61,463 bases of DNA, taken from contig JAUIIR010000018.1 in assembly GCA_030431485.1 (NCBI GenBank), positions 1-61,463 of the forward strand. Direction: 5' to 3'. The notes under the pieces were generated by a model. That model saw nothing but the letters and a program-made list of their open reading frames with translations. It was not told the DNA's origin and did not search any database. The DNA comes from Alphaproteobacteria bacterium. GTDB taxonomy: Bacteria; Pseudomonadota; Alphaproteobacteria; Rhodobacterales; Rhodobacteraceae. Below, in pieces: positions 27,511 to 37,504 of the stretch; the stretch's first letter is position 1, and every line of letters starts with the position of its first letter. The translations under genes and the position numbers were made by a program.

Positions 27511-28557
27511 ATGACAGACGGCAAGAACGGCATCACCTACGCGGATGCGGGTGTGGATATCGACGCGGGCAATGCGTTGGTGGAACGGATCAAACCGGCG
27601 GCTAAGCGCACGTCGCGGCCCGGTGTGATGTCGGGGCTGGGGGGCTTTGGCGCGCTGTTCGATCTGAAAGGCGCAGGCTTTGCCGATCCGGTGCTGGTGG
27701 CGGCCACGGATGGGGTTGGCACAAAGTTGCGCATCGCGATTGATACGGGGCACGTCGATGGCGTCGGCATCGACCTTGTTGCAATGTGTGTCAACGATCT
27801 GGTGTGTCAAGGCGCGGAGCCGCTGTTTTTCCTTGATTATTTCGCGACAGGCAAGCTTGACACCGACACGGCGGCACGGGTGATCGAAGGCATCGCAGAA
27901 GGCTGTGCGCGGTCTGGTTGTGCGCTGATCGGGGGCGAAACGGCGGAGATGCCGGGGATGTATCCGGCAGGCGATTTCGACCTTGCGGGCTTTGCCGTTG
28001 GCGCGATGGAGCGGGGCACGGACCTGCCGGCAGGGGTGGCCGAGGGTGATGTGCTGTTGGGTCTTGCTTCAGATGGCGTGCATTCGAACGGTTACAGCCT
28101 TGTGCGAAAGCTGGTGGACGTGTCCGGCCTTGGCTGGGATGCAGACTGCCCTTGGGCCAACGGATCGCTCGGCGCGGCCCTACTGACGCCGACGCGGCTT
28201 TACGTGACGCAGGCGCTGGCGGCGGTCAAGGCGGGCGGTGTGCATGCGCTGGCGCATATCACGGGTGGTGGCCTCACCGAGAACCTGCCGCGCGTGTTGC
28301 CCGACGGCTTGGGTGCTGCGATTGACCTTTCGGCGTGGAACCTGCCGCCGGTCTTTAAATGGCTTGCGGCCACCGGCGGCATGGAAGAGTCTGAACTGCT
28401 CAAGACCTTCAACTGCGGCATCGGCATGATCGTCGTTGTGGCGCCCGATCGCGCGGAGGCGCTGACAGCGGTACTTGAAGAGGCGGGCGAGACCGTATCG
28501 CGCATCGGCTCGGTGACGGGGACGCCGGGTGTCGCCTATACGGGCAGCCTGCTTTGA
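27511..28557 (+). CDS. purM: Phosphoribosylformylglycinamidine cyclo-ligase
   Basis: This is a 348-residue AIR synthetase, the fifth step of de novo purine synthesis, making aminoimidazole ribotide from FGAM with ATP. Hallmarks are [18 protein letters not shown] at the N-terminus, ATDGVGTKL, the [11 protein letters not shown] loop near residue 148 and [13 protein letters not shown]. Length is normal. The ATG at 27511 follows a GGAGGG-type ribosome site. Its last 4 bases overlap purN, giving the usual purMN pair. Confidence 0.97.
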   Translation: MTDGKNGITYADAGVDIDAGNALVERIKPAAKRTSRPGVMSGLGGFGALFDLKGAGFADPVLVAATDGVGTKLRIAIDTGHVDGVGIDLVAMCVNDLVCQGAEPLFFLDYFATGKLDTDTAARVIEGIAEGCARSGCALIGGETAEMPGMYPAGDFDLAGFAVGAMERGTDLPAGVAEGDVLLGLASDGVHSNGYSLVRKLVDVSGLGWDADCPWANGSLGAALLTPTRLYVTQALAAVKAGGVHALAHITGGGLTENLPRVLPDGLGAAIDLSAWNLPPVFKWLAATGGMEESELLKTFNCGIGMIVVVAPDRAEALTAVLEEAGETVSRIGSVTGTPGVAYTGSLL

Positions 28558-29147
28558 CAAAACGCGTGGCGATCCTGATCTCGGGCGGCGGCTCCAACAT
28601 GGTGTCGCTGGTCGAGGACATGGTGGACGAACATCCGGCGCGACCTGTGCTGGTGCTCTCCAATGGCGCCGATGCGGGGGGACTGGAGAAGGCCAAGGCA
28701 CGCGGTATTCCGACGGCTGTGGTGGACCACCGGCCCTTTGGATCGGACCGCCCCGCTTTTGAAGCCGCGCTGAACCACGTTCTTGATCAGTCGCGGCCCG
28801 ACATCATCTGTCTTGCCGGGTTCATGCGGGTACTGACCGAAGGATTTGTAACGCGCTGGCAGGGCAAGATGCTCAACATTCACCCATCGCTCTTGCCGAA
28901 ATACAAAGGCCTGCATACCCATCAGCGCGCCATTGAGGCCGGAGATAGCGAGGCGGGTTGTTCCGTACACGAGGTTACGGCAGAGCTGGACGGCGGGCAA
29001 GTACTGGGACAGGTGCGCGTGCCCATTGACCCAGACGACACCGCTGACAGTCTTGCCGCCAAGGTTCTGGTGCAGGAACATATGCTCTACCCGTTGATCC
29101 TGCGTCGCTTTTCCGAGGGCAACCGGGCGCGGATCGACCTGCCCTGA
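28554..29147 (+). CDS. purN: Phosphoribosylglycinamide formyltransferase
   Basis: This 197-residue folate-dependent enzyme transfers a formyl group from 10-formyl-THF to GAR. The phosphate loop is ISGGGSNM (residues 9-16). The catalytic region has [18 protein letters not shown] with the catalytic Asn-His pair, and [11 protein letters not shown]. The start at 28554 is a TTG that overlaps the purM stop by 4 bases, giving translational coupling. Confidence 0.96.
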   Translation: MTKRVAILISGGGSNMVSLVEDMVDEHPARPVLVLSNGADAGGLEKAKARGIPTAVVDHRPFGSDRPAFEAALNHVLDQSRPDIICLAGFMRVLTEGFVTRWQGKMLNIHPSLLPKYKGLHTHQRAIEAGDSEAGCSVHEVTAELDGGQVLGQVRVPIDPDDTADSLAAKVLVQEHMLYPLILRRFSEGNRARIDLP

Positions 29148-29240
29148 CGGCAGAGGCGCAGCCGCTAGGCAAAGCCCTGCTTTTCCGCTATAGGCAGAGC
29201 AGGGGTGCCGCGAAAAGAAGAATAAAGTACGACCCAATTT

Positions 29241-30398
29241 ATGCAGATCATCACTACAACGACCGAGCTTGCCGAGTTTTGCGCGCGGGCTTCACAAACG
29301 CCCTATGTCACCGTCGATACCGAGTTCCTGCGCGAACGGACGTATTATTCCAAGCTGTGTCTGATCCAGCTGGCCTATCGTGGCGACGGTCAGACCGACG
29401 CGGTGCTGGTCGATCCGTTGGTCGACGGTCTTTCGCTGGAACCGCTTCTGGACCTGTTCCGGAACCGGGATGTGGTCAAAGTGTTCCATGCCGCGCGGCA
29501 GGATCTGGAGATCTTTTTTATCGACCACGGCGTGATCCCCGAACCGCTGTTTGACAGTCAGGTGGCGGCGATGGTGGCCGGATTTGGTGAGCAGGTGGGC
29601 TACGAGACCCTTGTACGCAAGATCGCCAAACAGTCGCTGGACAAATCCTCGCGCTTTACCGACTGGTCTCGCAGGCCTTTGTCAGACAACCAGACGTCCT
29701 ATGCGCTTGCTGATGTGACGCATCTCCGCGTGATCTATGAATTTCTTCGTAAGAAGCTGGCCGAGACCGGTCGCGACCGCTGGGTCGAGGAAGAGATCGC
29801 GACGCTGCTTGATCCAGCGACCTATGTGACCAAGCCCGAAGATGCCTGGATGCGGGTCAAGACTCGCTCAAACGCGCCGCGCTTTCTTGCTCTGGTGAAG
29901 GAACTGGCGCGGTTTCGGGAAGCCTATGCGCAAGAGCGCAATATTCCCCGCAGCCGTGTTTTCAAAGACGACGCCCTGGTGGAACTGGCCTCGACCAAAC
30001 CGCAGGACATGAACGACCTCGGGCGGTCGCGGTTGTTGCTGCGAGAGGCTCGCAAGGGCGACATCGCGAAAGGTATTCTGGAGGCTGTGCATCGGGCGCA
30101 GAGCCTGCCCAAGGATCAATTGCCCAGCCAGGAGATGTCGCGCCAGTCGCCACAGGTCAATCCGGCGCTGGCGGATCTGTTGCGGGTGCTGTTGAAGGCC
30201 AAGACCGAGGCGTCCGGAGTGGCCTCGAAGCTGATCGCAACATCGGCTGAATTGGACGCATTGGCCTCGGGTGCGCGCAATGTGCCCGCCTTGCAGGGCT
30301 GGCGACGGGAAGTGTTTGGAGAAGATGCACTGCGCCTGTGCGACGGCCGCGTCGGGCTGGCCGCGAAGGGCAAACAGGTTCAGATCGTCGAGCTGTAA
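29241..30398 (+). CDS. rnd: Ribonuclease D
   Basis: This 385-residue 3'-5' exoribonuclease acts in maturation of tRNA and other stable RNAs. The DEDD exonuclease domain has VDTEFLRERTYYSKLCLIQ (Exo I, residues about 25-43), FHAARQDLEIFF (Exo II) and YALADVTHLRVIY (Exo III). An HRDC-like helical domain (AQERNIPRSRVFKDDALVEL) follows near residue 230. The ATG at 29241 is preceded by AAGAAG-like bases. Its 3' end comes 3 bases from the convergent lipoprotein gene. Confidence 0.95.
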   Translation: MQIITTTTELAEFCARASQTPYVTVDTEFLRERTYYSKLCLIQLAYRGDGQTDAVLVDPLVDGLSLEPLLDLFRNRDVVKVFHAARQDLEIFFIDHGVIPEPLFDSQVAAMVAGFGEQVGYETLVRKIAKQSLDKSSRFTDWSRRPLSDNQTSYALADVTHLRVIYEFLRKKLAETGRDRWVEEEIATLLDPATYVTKPEDAWMRVKTRSNAPRFLALVKELARFREAYAQERNIPRSRVFKDDALVELASTKPQDMNDLGRSRLLLREARKGDIAKGILEAVHRAQSLPKDQLPSQEMSRQSPQVNPALADLLRVLLKAKTEASGVASKLIATSAELDALASGARNVPALQGWRREVFGEDALRLCDGRVGLAAKGKQVQIVEL

Positions 30399-30401
30399 CG
30401 C

Positions 30402-30908
30402 CTAGCGCCGCACGGTGCGGGCATTGTTTGCACCACGGACAGTGATTGCCCGAATACCGCGCAAATCCTGATCGGTGATCCAGCGACCCACGGTGACCTG
30501 GCGCGCGAGCGGATTGGTGCTGCGAGGCCCGGCCTGCTGTAGCGCCTTGAGGTCGAAGACAAGAGTCCCATCGACACTTGCGGCTTCGTCGGCAATCAGA
30601 CGGACGTCGAATGGGCCGACGCGGCTGGCCTGTCCGGTTGCACGGATGATCGCGCCGCCAGGGCGGCGTTCGACAAGCAATTCGGTGATTTCGGCAATGG
30701 GACGTCCGGCGAAGGCTTCGGGCTGGTTGTTCATGAAGAAAGACACCCGGCGGCGCGGGATCAGTGGATTGACCTCGGCATTGGCGACATCCATCGCGGC
30801 CGGGTCGGGTTGGCTGCGGCCAAACCAGTTGAGCGGGTTGAAACGCGACTCGTTTATCGCGGCGCAGCCTGTCAGCGCGACGGTTGCGAGGATCAGAAGC
30901 TTGCGCAT
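30402..30908 (-). CDS. Conserved lipoprotein of unknown function
   Basis: This 168-residue protein has a clear lipobox (ILATVALTGC, cysteine at residue 15), so it is predicted to be lipid-anchored. The mature part includes NPLNWFGRSQ and IPRRRVSFFMN, then a beta-rich region ending in repeated ITVRGANNARTVRR. I recognise the general look of a roseobacter-type envelope lipoprotein but no named domain. It stands alone, convergent with rnd. Confidence 0.8.
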   Translation of the reverse strand: MRKLLILATVALTGCAAINESRFNPLNWFGRSQPDPAAMDVANAEVNPLIPRRRVSFFMNNQPEAFAGRPIAEITELLVERRPGGAIIRATGQASRVGPFDVRLIADEAASVDGTLVFDLKALQQAGPRSTNPLARQVTVGRWITDQDLRGIRAITVRGANNARTVRR

Positions 30909-31043
30909 GGTCGGTCCCTTCGGCTCTTGTTCTTTCGACGTAACCGATTGCGAAGCCGTTGAAAAGCGTCAAGCCCGGGCTGGACCTTTGGGCCTTGTCT
31001 GCCTAGGTGTTCGGGAAACACATCAGCAGACCCGGAGACCACA

Positions 31044-31457
31044 ATGGCGAGCCCCGCTTTTGAAGAGATTGTCGAGGATTTCGAGTTTCTGGACGATTGG
31101 GAAGACCGCTATCGGATGGTGATCGAGCTTGGCAAGGCGATGGAGCCGTTGCCCGATGCTTTGAAGGTGCCAGCCACCAAGGTTGACGGCTGTGCAAGCC
31201 AGGTCTGGCTGCATCCGCAGATCGACGGCGGCGTGGTGCAGTTCGAGGGCGAGTCTGATGCGATGATCGTCAACGGGCTGATCGCCGTGCTGCGCAAACT
31301 CTATAACGGGTTGCCGCCTGCTGAGGTGGCCGCAATCGACGCACGGGCCGAGTTGGGCCGGCTGGGGCTAAATGATCATCTGTCAGCGCAGCGCTCGAAC
31401 GGTTTGCGCGCAATGATTGAGCGTTTGCAGGGGGTTGCGAGCGCTTCTTCAAGCTGA
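31044..31457 (+). CDS. sufE: Cysteine desulfuration protein SufE
   Basis: This 137-residue sulfur-transfer protein takes persulfide sulfur from SufS for Fe-S cluster assembly. The signature acceptor motif is KVDGCASQVWL (Cys near residue 52). The helices FEEIVEDFEFLDDWEDRYRMVIELGK at the start are typical of SufE. The rest of the suf operon is not here. The ATG at 31044 fits the usual start (MASPAFEEIVEDF). A compound hairpin lies downstream. Confidence 0.95.
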   Translation: MASPAFEEIVEDFEFLDDWEDRYRMVIELGKAMEPLPDALKVPATKVDGCASQVWLHPQIDGGVVQFEGESDAMIVNGLIAVLRKLYNGLPPAEVAAIDARAELGRLGLNDHLSAQRSNGLRAMIERLQGVASASSS

Positions 31458-31515
31458 CTTGGGCGCCTTCTGCGCGCTTTTTTGAGCTTCGCGCCTGCAG
31501 GTCGCAAAGCTATTT

Positions 31516-31574
31516 GGGGGCGCTGCCCGCCGTTCATTGGGCTTGAACCAATGGCGCCAAATGGGCGGCCCCCC
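31516..31574. terminator. Compound hairpin between sufE and trpE
   Basis: The outer arms GGGGGCGCTGCCC (31516-31528) and GGGCGGCCCCCC (31563-31574) pair with a few mismatches and G-U pairs around an inner perfect hairpin CATTGG-GCTTGAA-CCAATG (31535-31553). It lies between the convergent sufE and trpE genes and probably acts as a terminator. There is no strong T run after it. Confidence 0.5.
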
Positions 31575-31652
31575 GAGTTGTTTAGAAATCGAAGAAGCCC
31601 AGGTCTGGGCCTCGCGCAACTTGTTTGCCTAAATGGCCAATTTGGGCTGAGG

Positions 31653-33167
31653 TCAGGAATTGCCGTTGCCGGTAAAGCGTGCTGCGTCGGCTGCAGCGCG
31701 GCGGATCGCGTTCGATTTGTGCACGGTTTCCTGATATTCGGCTTCTGGGTCGCTGTCATAGACGACGCCGCCGCCGGCCTGAATATAGAGCTTTTTGTCC
31801 TTCACCAAGGCGGTGCGCAGCGCGATACACATATCCATGTCGCCACCGGCGCTGAAATAGCCAACGCCGCCGCCATAGACGCCGCGCTTTTCCGGCTCCA
31901 ACTCGTCGATAATCTCCATCGCTCGCACCTTCGGAGCACCGGAGACCGTGCCTGCCGGCAAGCCTGCAAGAAGCGCCGAAAGCGCATCATGTTCGGGGCT
32001 GAGTTCGCCGATCACATTCGAGACGATGTGCATCACATGGCTGTAACGTTCGATGATGAATTTCTCGGTGGGACGCACCGTGCCGATCCTGGCGACGCGG
32101 CCGACATCGTTGCGACCGAGGTCGAGCAGCATCAGATGTTCAGCGCATTCCTTCGCATCGGCGAGCAGATCGGCTTCCAGCGCGTTGTCCTCTTCTGGCG
32201 TTGCGCCGCGCGGTCGGGTGCCTGCAATGGGGCGGATTGTGACCTCGTCACCGAAGACCCGAACGAGGATTTCCGGGCTGGCACCAATGACCTGAAAACC
32301 ACCGAAATTGAAATAGAACATGAAAGGCGATGGATTGGTGCGCCGCAAAGAGCGGTAAAGCGCGAATGGCGGCAGCGGGAAATCCTGCGTCCAGCGTTGT
32401 GCGGGGACCACCTGAAAGATGTCGCCTGCGCGGATGTATTCCTTGGCCTTCTCAACCGCTTGTTTGTAGCCCTCGTGGGTGAAGTTCGACACCGGCTCGG
32501 GTATATCGGCGGCGTCTCCCATTTCGCGCGCCTGCTGCGGCAGAGCGCGTTCCAGATCGCGCACAGCATCCATCACCCGTTCCGCTGCCTGCGCGTAGGC
32601 GGCACGCGCCGTGAGGCCGTCATTGACCCATGCGGGTGAGACCACTGTGACTTCGCCTTTGACGCCGTCCAGGACCGCGACAACGGAAGGGCGCATCATC
32701 ACCGCATCCGGAAGACCAAGCGGATCCGGGTTGATGTTGGGCAGGTGTTCCACCAAGCGGATCATGTCGTAGCCAAGATACCCGAACAGCCCGGCGGCGG
32801 ATTGGGGGAGGTCATCGGGCAGGTCGATTTTGGATTCGGCAATAAGCGCCCGCAATGTGGTCAGCGGATCATCCTGCTGAGGCTCGAATGCTTCCGGGTC
32901 ATAGCGGGCAGCTCGGTTGATGCGGCAATGGGTGCCGTGACACTGCCAGATCACGTCGGGCTTCATGCCAATGATCGAATACCGGCCGCGGACTTCTCCG
33001 CCCGTCACGCTTTCCAGCACAAAGGCATCTTTGGCGGCCCCTGTGAGTTTCAGCATCAGCGACACAGGTGTGTCGAGGTCGGCGGCGAGGCGGGCGTAGA
33101 CAACCTGGTTCTGACCCGCCTCATAGGCGCGGGCAAAGCTGTCGAAATCGGGGGTCAGAGTGGCCAT
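31653..33167 (-). CDS. trpE: Anthranilate synthase component I
   Basis: This 504-residue enzyme converts chorismate and ammonia (from the TrpG partner) to anthranilate, the first step of tryptophan synthesis. The N-terminal Anth_synt_I_N region includes the LLES-like feedback region near residue 50 (VLESVTGGEVRGRYS). The chorismate-binding domain has PIAGTRPRGATPEED, LLDLGRNDVGRVA and GTVSGAPKVRAMEIIDELE. It lies 5 bases downstream of ppiD on the minus strand, so the two probably share a transcript. trpG, trpD and trpC are not downstream. Confidence 0.97.
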   Translation of the reverse strand: MATLTPDFDSFARAYEAGQNQVVYARLAADLDTPVSLMLKLTGAAKDAFVLESVTGGEVRGRYSIIGMKPDVIWQCHGTHCRINRAARYDPEAFEPQQDDPLTTLRALIAESKIDLPDDLPQSAAGLFGYLGYDMIRLVEHLPNINPDPLGLPDAVMMRPSVVAVLDGVKGEVTVVSPAWVNDGLTARAAYAQAAERVMDAVRDLERALPQQAREMGDAADIPEPVSNFTHEGYKQAVEKAKEYIRAGDIFQVVPAQRWTQDFPLPPFALYRSLRRTNPSPFMFYFNFGGFQVIGASPEILVRVFGDEVTIRPIAGTRPRGATPEEDNALEADLLADAKECAEHLMLLDLGRNDVGRVARIGTVRPTEKFIIERYSHVMHIVSNVIGELSPEHDALSALLAGLPAGTVSGAPKVRAMEIIDELEPEKRGVYGGGVGYFSAGGDMDMCIALRTALVKDKKLYIQAGGGVVYDSDPEAEYQETVHKSNAIRRAAADAARFTGNGNS

Positions 33168-33172
33168 GATCT

Positions 33173-35017
33173 TTACTGGATAAGGGCGTGAACCGCGTTG
33201 ATCGCGGGCTGGTTAACCTCAACACCGGCACGACGCTGAACATCGGTGGCAAAGGCGCGGAACAAGTCTTCGGCGATGCTATTGGACGCCTGATTGCGCA
33301 GGGCCTGTGCCAGCATTTCGATATCACCGTCGTTGCGATCAACCGGGTTGATTGCGTCGAGTTTCAGCAAGATCACTTCGCCGATGCCAGCCACGGCGCG
33401 GGTGTCGCCGACACCCATTTCGAACACGGCAGTCAAAAGACCGGCAGGGAGGTCGGCGATCTGAGCATTGCGGCCAAGCGCGGTTTCGGATTGCGGCGTG
33501 AGATCGAGGGTCTCAAAGCTTTCACCGTTTGCAAGGCTCCCGGCGAGGCCTTCCGCTTGAGCCATCAACTGTGCTGTCTGTTCGCGGGTATCCCAGCCCT
33601 GTCGCACCTGATCAATGACATCTTCTAGTGGTTGCGGGGCAGGCGGTTGGATGCGGTTGAGACGCATTGCAAAGACGCCTCCATCGCCGAGTTGGATCAC
33701 TTCGGGGAAATCTTCAGCCGTCAACGCGCCAGCCGCGTCGCGAAACGCATCATACGCGGCAATCTCGCCGTCTGCACCAGGGAACCAGTCGATCTGGCCA
33801 AGCTGGGCTTCGGTTGTGTCGGCGATCTCTTCGAGGGTCGCCCCTGCGGCCAGTTCGTCATCAATGGTCTGCGCCAGAGTCTCGATCACCCGGCGTGCGC
33901 GGTCCAATGCCAGTTCGCCGCGCAGATCTGGGCGAGCGTCTTCAAAGGAGGTGGATTGAGCATCAAGCACGGCATTGACGCGGTAGAGCGCCGGGCCGAG
34001 GCTGGATGGCAACGGGCCGACAACGTCGCCGGTCTGAGCCGCAAACACACCCTCTGCTGCGTCTCCGAGGCTATCGCGGGTCATGTCGCCCATATCGACA
34101 TCTGCAAGATCCAGTCCGCGTTCGGCAATGAGGTCTTCAAAGGTGAACGTGTCGTTCAGACGTGCAGCGGCGTCGGACGCGGCCTCTTCGGTGCTGAACA
34201 CCAGACGTTCGATCAAACGCCGTTCCGGCAGGTTGAATTCGTCCGAGCGTTCTTGGTAGGCGGTGCGCAGGGCGCCTTCGTCAACCTCGACCGTATCAAC
34301 GATCATCTCCGGCGTGATCCACGCATATGTGATGTCGCGCAGTTCGGGCAGAGTGTAATTGGCGACATTGTCGTCGTAGTAGCTTTGCAGATCAGCGTCA
34401 GACGGCTCGGGTAGACCGGTCTGCAGATTTGACCCCGTCAGACGCGCCCACGTGAAATCACGGGTTTCACCGGTATAGGCAAGCAGGGTGTCGATATAGG
34501 TATCCGGCAGCGTGTTACCGGCGATCAGGGCGCTTTGCAGGATGGTGCGGGTGGTGTCGTCGCGGAGTTGTTCTTCGAACTCTGCCTCGGACAGGCCCTG
34601 ATTGCGCAACGCAAAGCTGTAGGCCTCGCGGTTGAAGCTGCCATCGGCACCCTGGAAGGATGGCACCTGCAAAAGTTGGTCCGCAACCACATCGTCTCCG
34701 ACAGAGAGGCCGATGCGCGCGGCTTCGTTGTCGAGCCCACGGGCTGTGATCAGCTGTGCCAGCACCTGACGGTCCAGCCCGATCATCTGGGCTTCGGACA
34801 TCGGAACGGCGCGACCGGTCTGGGCGGCGAACGCGTTGATCTCGCGGCGCAGGTTGCGCAGGTAGGCGTCTGTCGTGACTTCCTTTTCGCCAACCGTGGC
34901 GACGCTGCGCGCGTTCCCGGTGAGGCTTGTTGCGCCGAAGCCCGCGAGCCCGACGATGAGAAGCCCCATCAGGATCCAGATAAAGGTCTTCGACAGCTTG
35001 CCTTTGCCCATGGCCAT
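33173..35017 (-). CDS. PpiD-like peptidyl-prolyl isomerase/SurA-N domain membrane chaperone
   Basis: This 614-residue protein has one N-terminal membrane span (FIWILMGLLIVGLAGFGA, residues about 10-27) and a large periplasmic part. It starts with a SurA_N_3-like region (TAYLRNLRREINAFAAQ and similar) followed by a central parvulin-type region (RRLIERLVFSTEEAASDAAAR). The layout matches PpiD, which helps fold newly exported proteins at the Sec translocon. The parvulin core is weak in sequence, so enzymatic activity is uncertain. Alternative starts at 35017 and 35011 (MAMGKGK) differ by two residues. Confidence 0.88.
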   Translation of the reverse strand: MAMGKGKLSKTFIWILMGLLIVGLAGFGATSLTGNARSVATVGEKEVTTDAYLRNLRREINAFAAQTGRAVPMSEAQMIGLDRQVLAQLITARGLDNEAARIGLSVGDDVVADQLLQVPSFQGADGSFNREAYSFALRNQGLSEAEFEEQLRDDTTRTILQSALIAGNTLPDTYIDTLLAYTGETRDFTWARLTGSNLQTGLPEPSDADLQSYYDDNVANYTLPELRDITYAWITPEMIVDTVEVDEGALRTAYQERSDEFNLPERRLIERLVFSTEEAASDAAARLNDTFTFEDLIAERGLDLADVDMGDMTRDSLGDAAEGVFAAQTGDVVGPLPSSLGPALYRVNAVLDAQSTSFEDARPDLRGELALDRARRVIETLAQTIDDELAAGATLEEIADTTEAQLGQIDWFPGADGEIAAYDAFRDAAGALTAEDFPEVIQLGDGGVFAMRLNRIQPPAPQPLEDVIDQVRQGWDTREQTAQLMAQAEGLAGSLANGESFETLDLTPQSETALGRNAQIADLPAGLLTAVFEMGVGDTRAVAGIGEVILLKLDAINPVDRNDGDIEMLAQALRNQASNSIAEDLFRAFATDVQRRAGVEVNQPAINAVHALIQ

Positions 35018-35059
35018 GCGGGAGTGCCCCCTGCTTGCGAGTGATTTTGTGCGACGTGT

Positions 35060-36256
35060 CTACGCGGCGGGGACAGGGGTCGCAAGAGGCCAGTCGAGGC
35101 TGGCGAGCCGGGCAAACAGGGCTTCGATCCCGGCCCGATCCACATTCGCGAATGCAACCCGGAACTGGCGTTGCCCGCTTGGGTCTGTCTCCGGGGTGAA
35201 CATGGTGCCGGGCAGGGCGAGTACACCGATCTCTTGTACGAGCTTCGGTGCAAGGGTCGCGCTGCTTTCGGCGAAAGGATGTTGCAGATAGGCGAAATAC
35301 GCACCGCACCCCATCAGCCGCCAGCCTTTGGCCTCGATCAGCGGCATATGGTCGTGAATGGCTGCCCGCCGGTCAAGAATCTCGTCGCGCTCGCCAGCAA
35401 GCCAGTCGCCAAGGTTTTGCAGGCCCCAAAGCGCAGCGCGCTGGCCCAGCTGCGAAGGGCAGATGGCGACCGTGTCGAGGAACTTTTCTATTTCAGCGAG
35501 GAGCGATGGCGCGGCAATGATCGCACCAACGCGATGACCTGTCAGCCGGTAAGCTTTGGAAAAAGAGTAAAGCTGGATCAGCGTGTCGTCCCAGTTGGGA
35601 TCTGATAGCAGGCTGTGCGGAGGGTTGGGGCGACTGTCGAAATCGCGGTACGTTTCGTCAACGATCAGTTTGATGCCTGTCTCGCGGGCAAGCGCACAGA
35701 ACGCCGAGAGCGTTTCCGCCTGGTATTCCACGCCTCCCGGATTGTTGGGAGTGACCAAGGCCATGGCCCGTGTGCGCGATGTGATCAGCGCGCGTGCCGC
35801 TTTTGCATCGGGGATCAGGTCGGACCCGGTGACGAGTGGCACCGCTGCGACGCCGGACATATCGAGCCACATCTTGTGATTGAAGTACCAAGGGGTCGGC
35901 AGGATGACCTCATCGCCTTCTGTGCAAAGCGCTGCGATCGTGGCGGCGAACGCCTGGTTGCAGCCTGAGGTGATCGCCACCTGATCAGGGCGTGCGGCCC
36001 CTTGGTAATGAGCAGACCACTGCGCGCTTAGTTTTTCGCGCAAGGCAGGCAGGCCAAGCACCGGGCCGTAGAGATGCGTCTCGGGGGTTTCAAGCGCTTC
36101 GGCCATCGCGGCGCGCAGCGGAGCGGGGGGCGGATCGACCGGAGCGGCCTGGCTCACATTGATGAGCGGCTGGTTGTCAGGGAACGTGACGCCCTGGAGC
36201 CAGCGGCGGGCCTCCATCACCGGAGGAGCAAAGGTTGTCTGCGTGCGTGATGTCAT
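35060..36256 (-). CDS. Class I/II pyridoxal-phosphate aminotransferase
   Basis: This 398-residue fold-type I enzyme has a PLP-binding lysine in LYSFSKAYRLTGHRVG (near residue 233), GCNQAF for the cofactor phosphate, ALVTPNNPGG and the VDETYRDF aspartate. It resembles aspartate/aromatic-type aminotransferases, but the substrate is not clear from sequence. It lies between gpt and ppiD on the same strand, separated from gpt by a terminator-like repeat, so it probably has its own promoter. Confidence 0.9.
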   Translation of the reverse strand: MTSRTQTTFAPPVMEARRWLQGVTFPDNQPLINVSQAAPVDPPPAPLRAAMAEALETPETHLYGPVLGLPALREKLSAQWSAHYQGAARPDQVAITSGCNQAFAATIAALCTEGDEVILPTPWYFNHKMWLDMSGVAAVPLVTGSDLIPDAKAARALITSRTRAMALVTPNNPGGVEYQAETLSAFCALARETGIKLIVDETYRDFDSRPNPPHSLLSDPNWDDTLIQLYSFSKAYRLTGHRVGAIIAAPSLLAEIEKFLDTVAICPSQLGQRAALWGLQNLGDWLAGERDEILDRRAAIHDHMPLIEAKGWRLMGCGAYFAYLQHPFAESSATLAPKLVQEIGVLALPGTMFTPETDPSGQRQFRVAFANVDRAGIEALFARLASLDWPLATPVPAA

Positions 36257-36306
36257 GCCGATGTGATCCGATTGTGCGCCTTCGGCGCGCCTTTAGGTTG
36301 GAAGAA

Positions 36307-36366
36307 GGGGGCGCTGCCCCCAGCCTCCTGCGGCGGCCTCCCCCGAGATATTCGAAAAACAAAGAA
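36307..36366 (-). repeat. Dispersed intergenic repeat, copy B, ending in a GC hairpin
   Basis: Read on the minus strand it starts TTCTTTGTTTTTCGAATAT, runs through CTCGGGGGAGGC and ends in the hairpin GGGGGC-AGC-GCCCCC (36307-36321). It matches the repeat at 6883-6943 in order and spacing. It sits immediately 3' of gpt, the same relation that copy A has to hflX, which supports a terminator-like role. A second small hairpin GCGCC-TTC-GGCGC lies next to it at 36285-36297. Confidence 0.75.
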
Positions 36367-36374
36367 GTCGTGGG

Positions 36375-36878
36375 TCAATCCTTGCCGCGATAGGGCTCGA
36401 CATATTGCAGCGCCATGTCCCAGGGGAAAAAGATCCAGGTGTCCTGACTGACCTCGGTGATGAATGTGTTGACCTGAGGGCGGCCCATCGGTTTGGCGTA
36501 GACGGTGGCGATATGGGCGTTGGGCATATGTTTGCGCACCACTTCGAGCGTGCGGCCTGTGTCCACCAGATCATCCACCACCAGAACACCCGTGCCATCC
36601 CCGACCACGTCCATGTCAGGGGATTTGATCACCTTGGGTTCGGATTGGGTCTGATGGTTGTAGCTTTTGACGCTGATCGTATCGACCATGCGGATGTCGA
36701 GTTCGCGGGCGACGATCATCGCCGGAGCCATGCCGCCGCGCGTGATCGCCACCACGGCACGCCAGCCGCCTTCGTCGGGGCCTTCGCCCTGAAGCCGCCA
36801 TGCAAGGGCACGGGCATCGCGGTGTAGTTGATCCCAGCTGACGTGGAACCCTTTTTCGTGGGGCAGGCGGTCGGTCAT
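36375..36878 (-). CDS. gpt: Xanthine phosphoribosyltransferase
   Basis: This 167-residue purine-salvage enzyme converts xanthine and guanine with PRPP to nucleotides. The PRPP-binding motif is [17 protein letters not shown] (near residue 99), and [17 protein letters not shown] and [10 protein letters not shown] are typical of XGPRT. The ATG at 36878 is preceded by AAGGAG. LysE lies just upstream on the same strand (about 20 bases), so cotranscription is possible. Confidence 0.94.
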   Translation of the reverse strand: MTDRLPHEKGFHVSWDQLHRDARALAWRLQGEGPDEGGWRAVVAITRGGMAPAMIVARELDIRMVDTISVKSYNHQTQSEPKVIKSPDMDVVGDGTGVLVVDDLVDTGRTLEVVRKHMPNAHIATVYAKPMGRPQVNTFITEVSQDTWIFFPWDMALQYVEPYRGKD

Positions 36879-36897
36879 GAGTGGCTCCTTTATGGGG

Positions 36898-37500
36898 TCA
36901 GCGGCCGAAGAGCAGGCGCAGGCCAAGCGCGCCAAGGATCACTGCGGCGGCGCGGTCGATGATCGGTTTCAGTCGCAGATATCCGGCGCGGGCTGGAGCG
37001 CTGGACAGGCAGGCGGCGAAGAGGGTGTAGACAATGAGTTCGACGGCAAAGTGATTGGCGACGATCATGGCTTTGGCCCCAAGGCTCAGATCGGGCGGAA
37101 AGATCACCACAAGCACCGCCCCGGCAAAGAGGACGGATTTCGGATTGGCGAGGTTGACAAGCAGCCCCCCCAAGAAGGCCCGCGCACCGGGATGGGCGCT
37201 GTCAGAGACTGGCTGGTGGGCGCTGCGCCAGAGCTGGATTGCGATCCAGATCAGGTAGAGCGCGCCCGCTGTTTTGAGCGCGACGTATGCCCAGGGCACC
37301 ACAGCAAAGACGGCATTGAGACCGAGCAACGCAGCACCGGTCCAGAGTGCGGCCATCAATCCAAGGCCTGCACCTGTGGCGACGCCGGAAGCGAATCCAC
37401 CTGCCACTGACTGGCGCAAGGCATATAGCAACGCGGGACCCGGCGCGGCCATGGCGGCCAGCAGCGTCAGGTTGAACGCAATGAGCTGCGCCGTCGTCAC
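36898..37500 (-). CDS. LysE-family amino acid/homoserine lactone exporter
   Basis: This is a 200-residue membrane protein with six hydrophobic segments. Family features are [17 protein letters not shown] near residue 18 and [15 protein letters not shown] near residue 120, as in LysE/RhtB exporters. The exported substrate is unknown. It sits between fabI (4 bases upstream) and gpt on the minus strand. The close spacing suggests fabI-lysE-gpt cotranscription. Confidence 0.9.
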   Translation of the reverse strand: MTTAQLIAFNLTLLAAMAAPGPALLYALRQSVAGGFASGVATGAGLGLMAALWTGAALLGLNAVFAVVPWAYVALKTAGALYLIWIAIQLWRSAHQPVSDSAHPGARAFLGGLLVNLANPKSVLFAGAVLVVIFPPDLSLGAKAMIVANHFAVELIVYTLFAACLSSAPARAGYLRLKPIIDRAAAVILGALGLRLLFGR

Positions 37501-37504
37501 TGGT

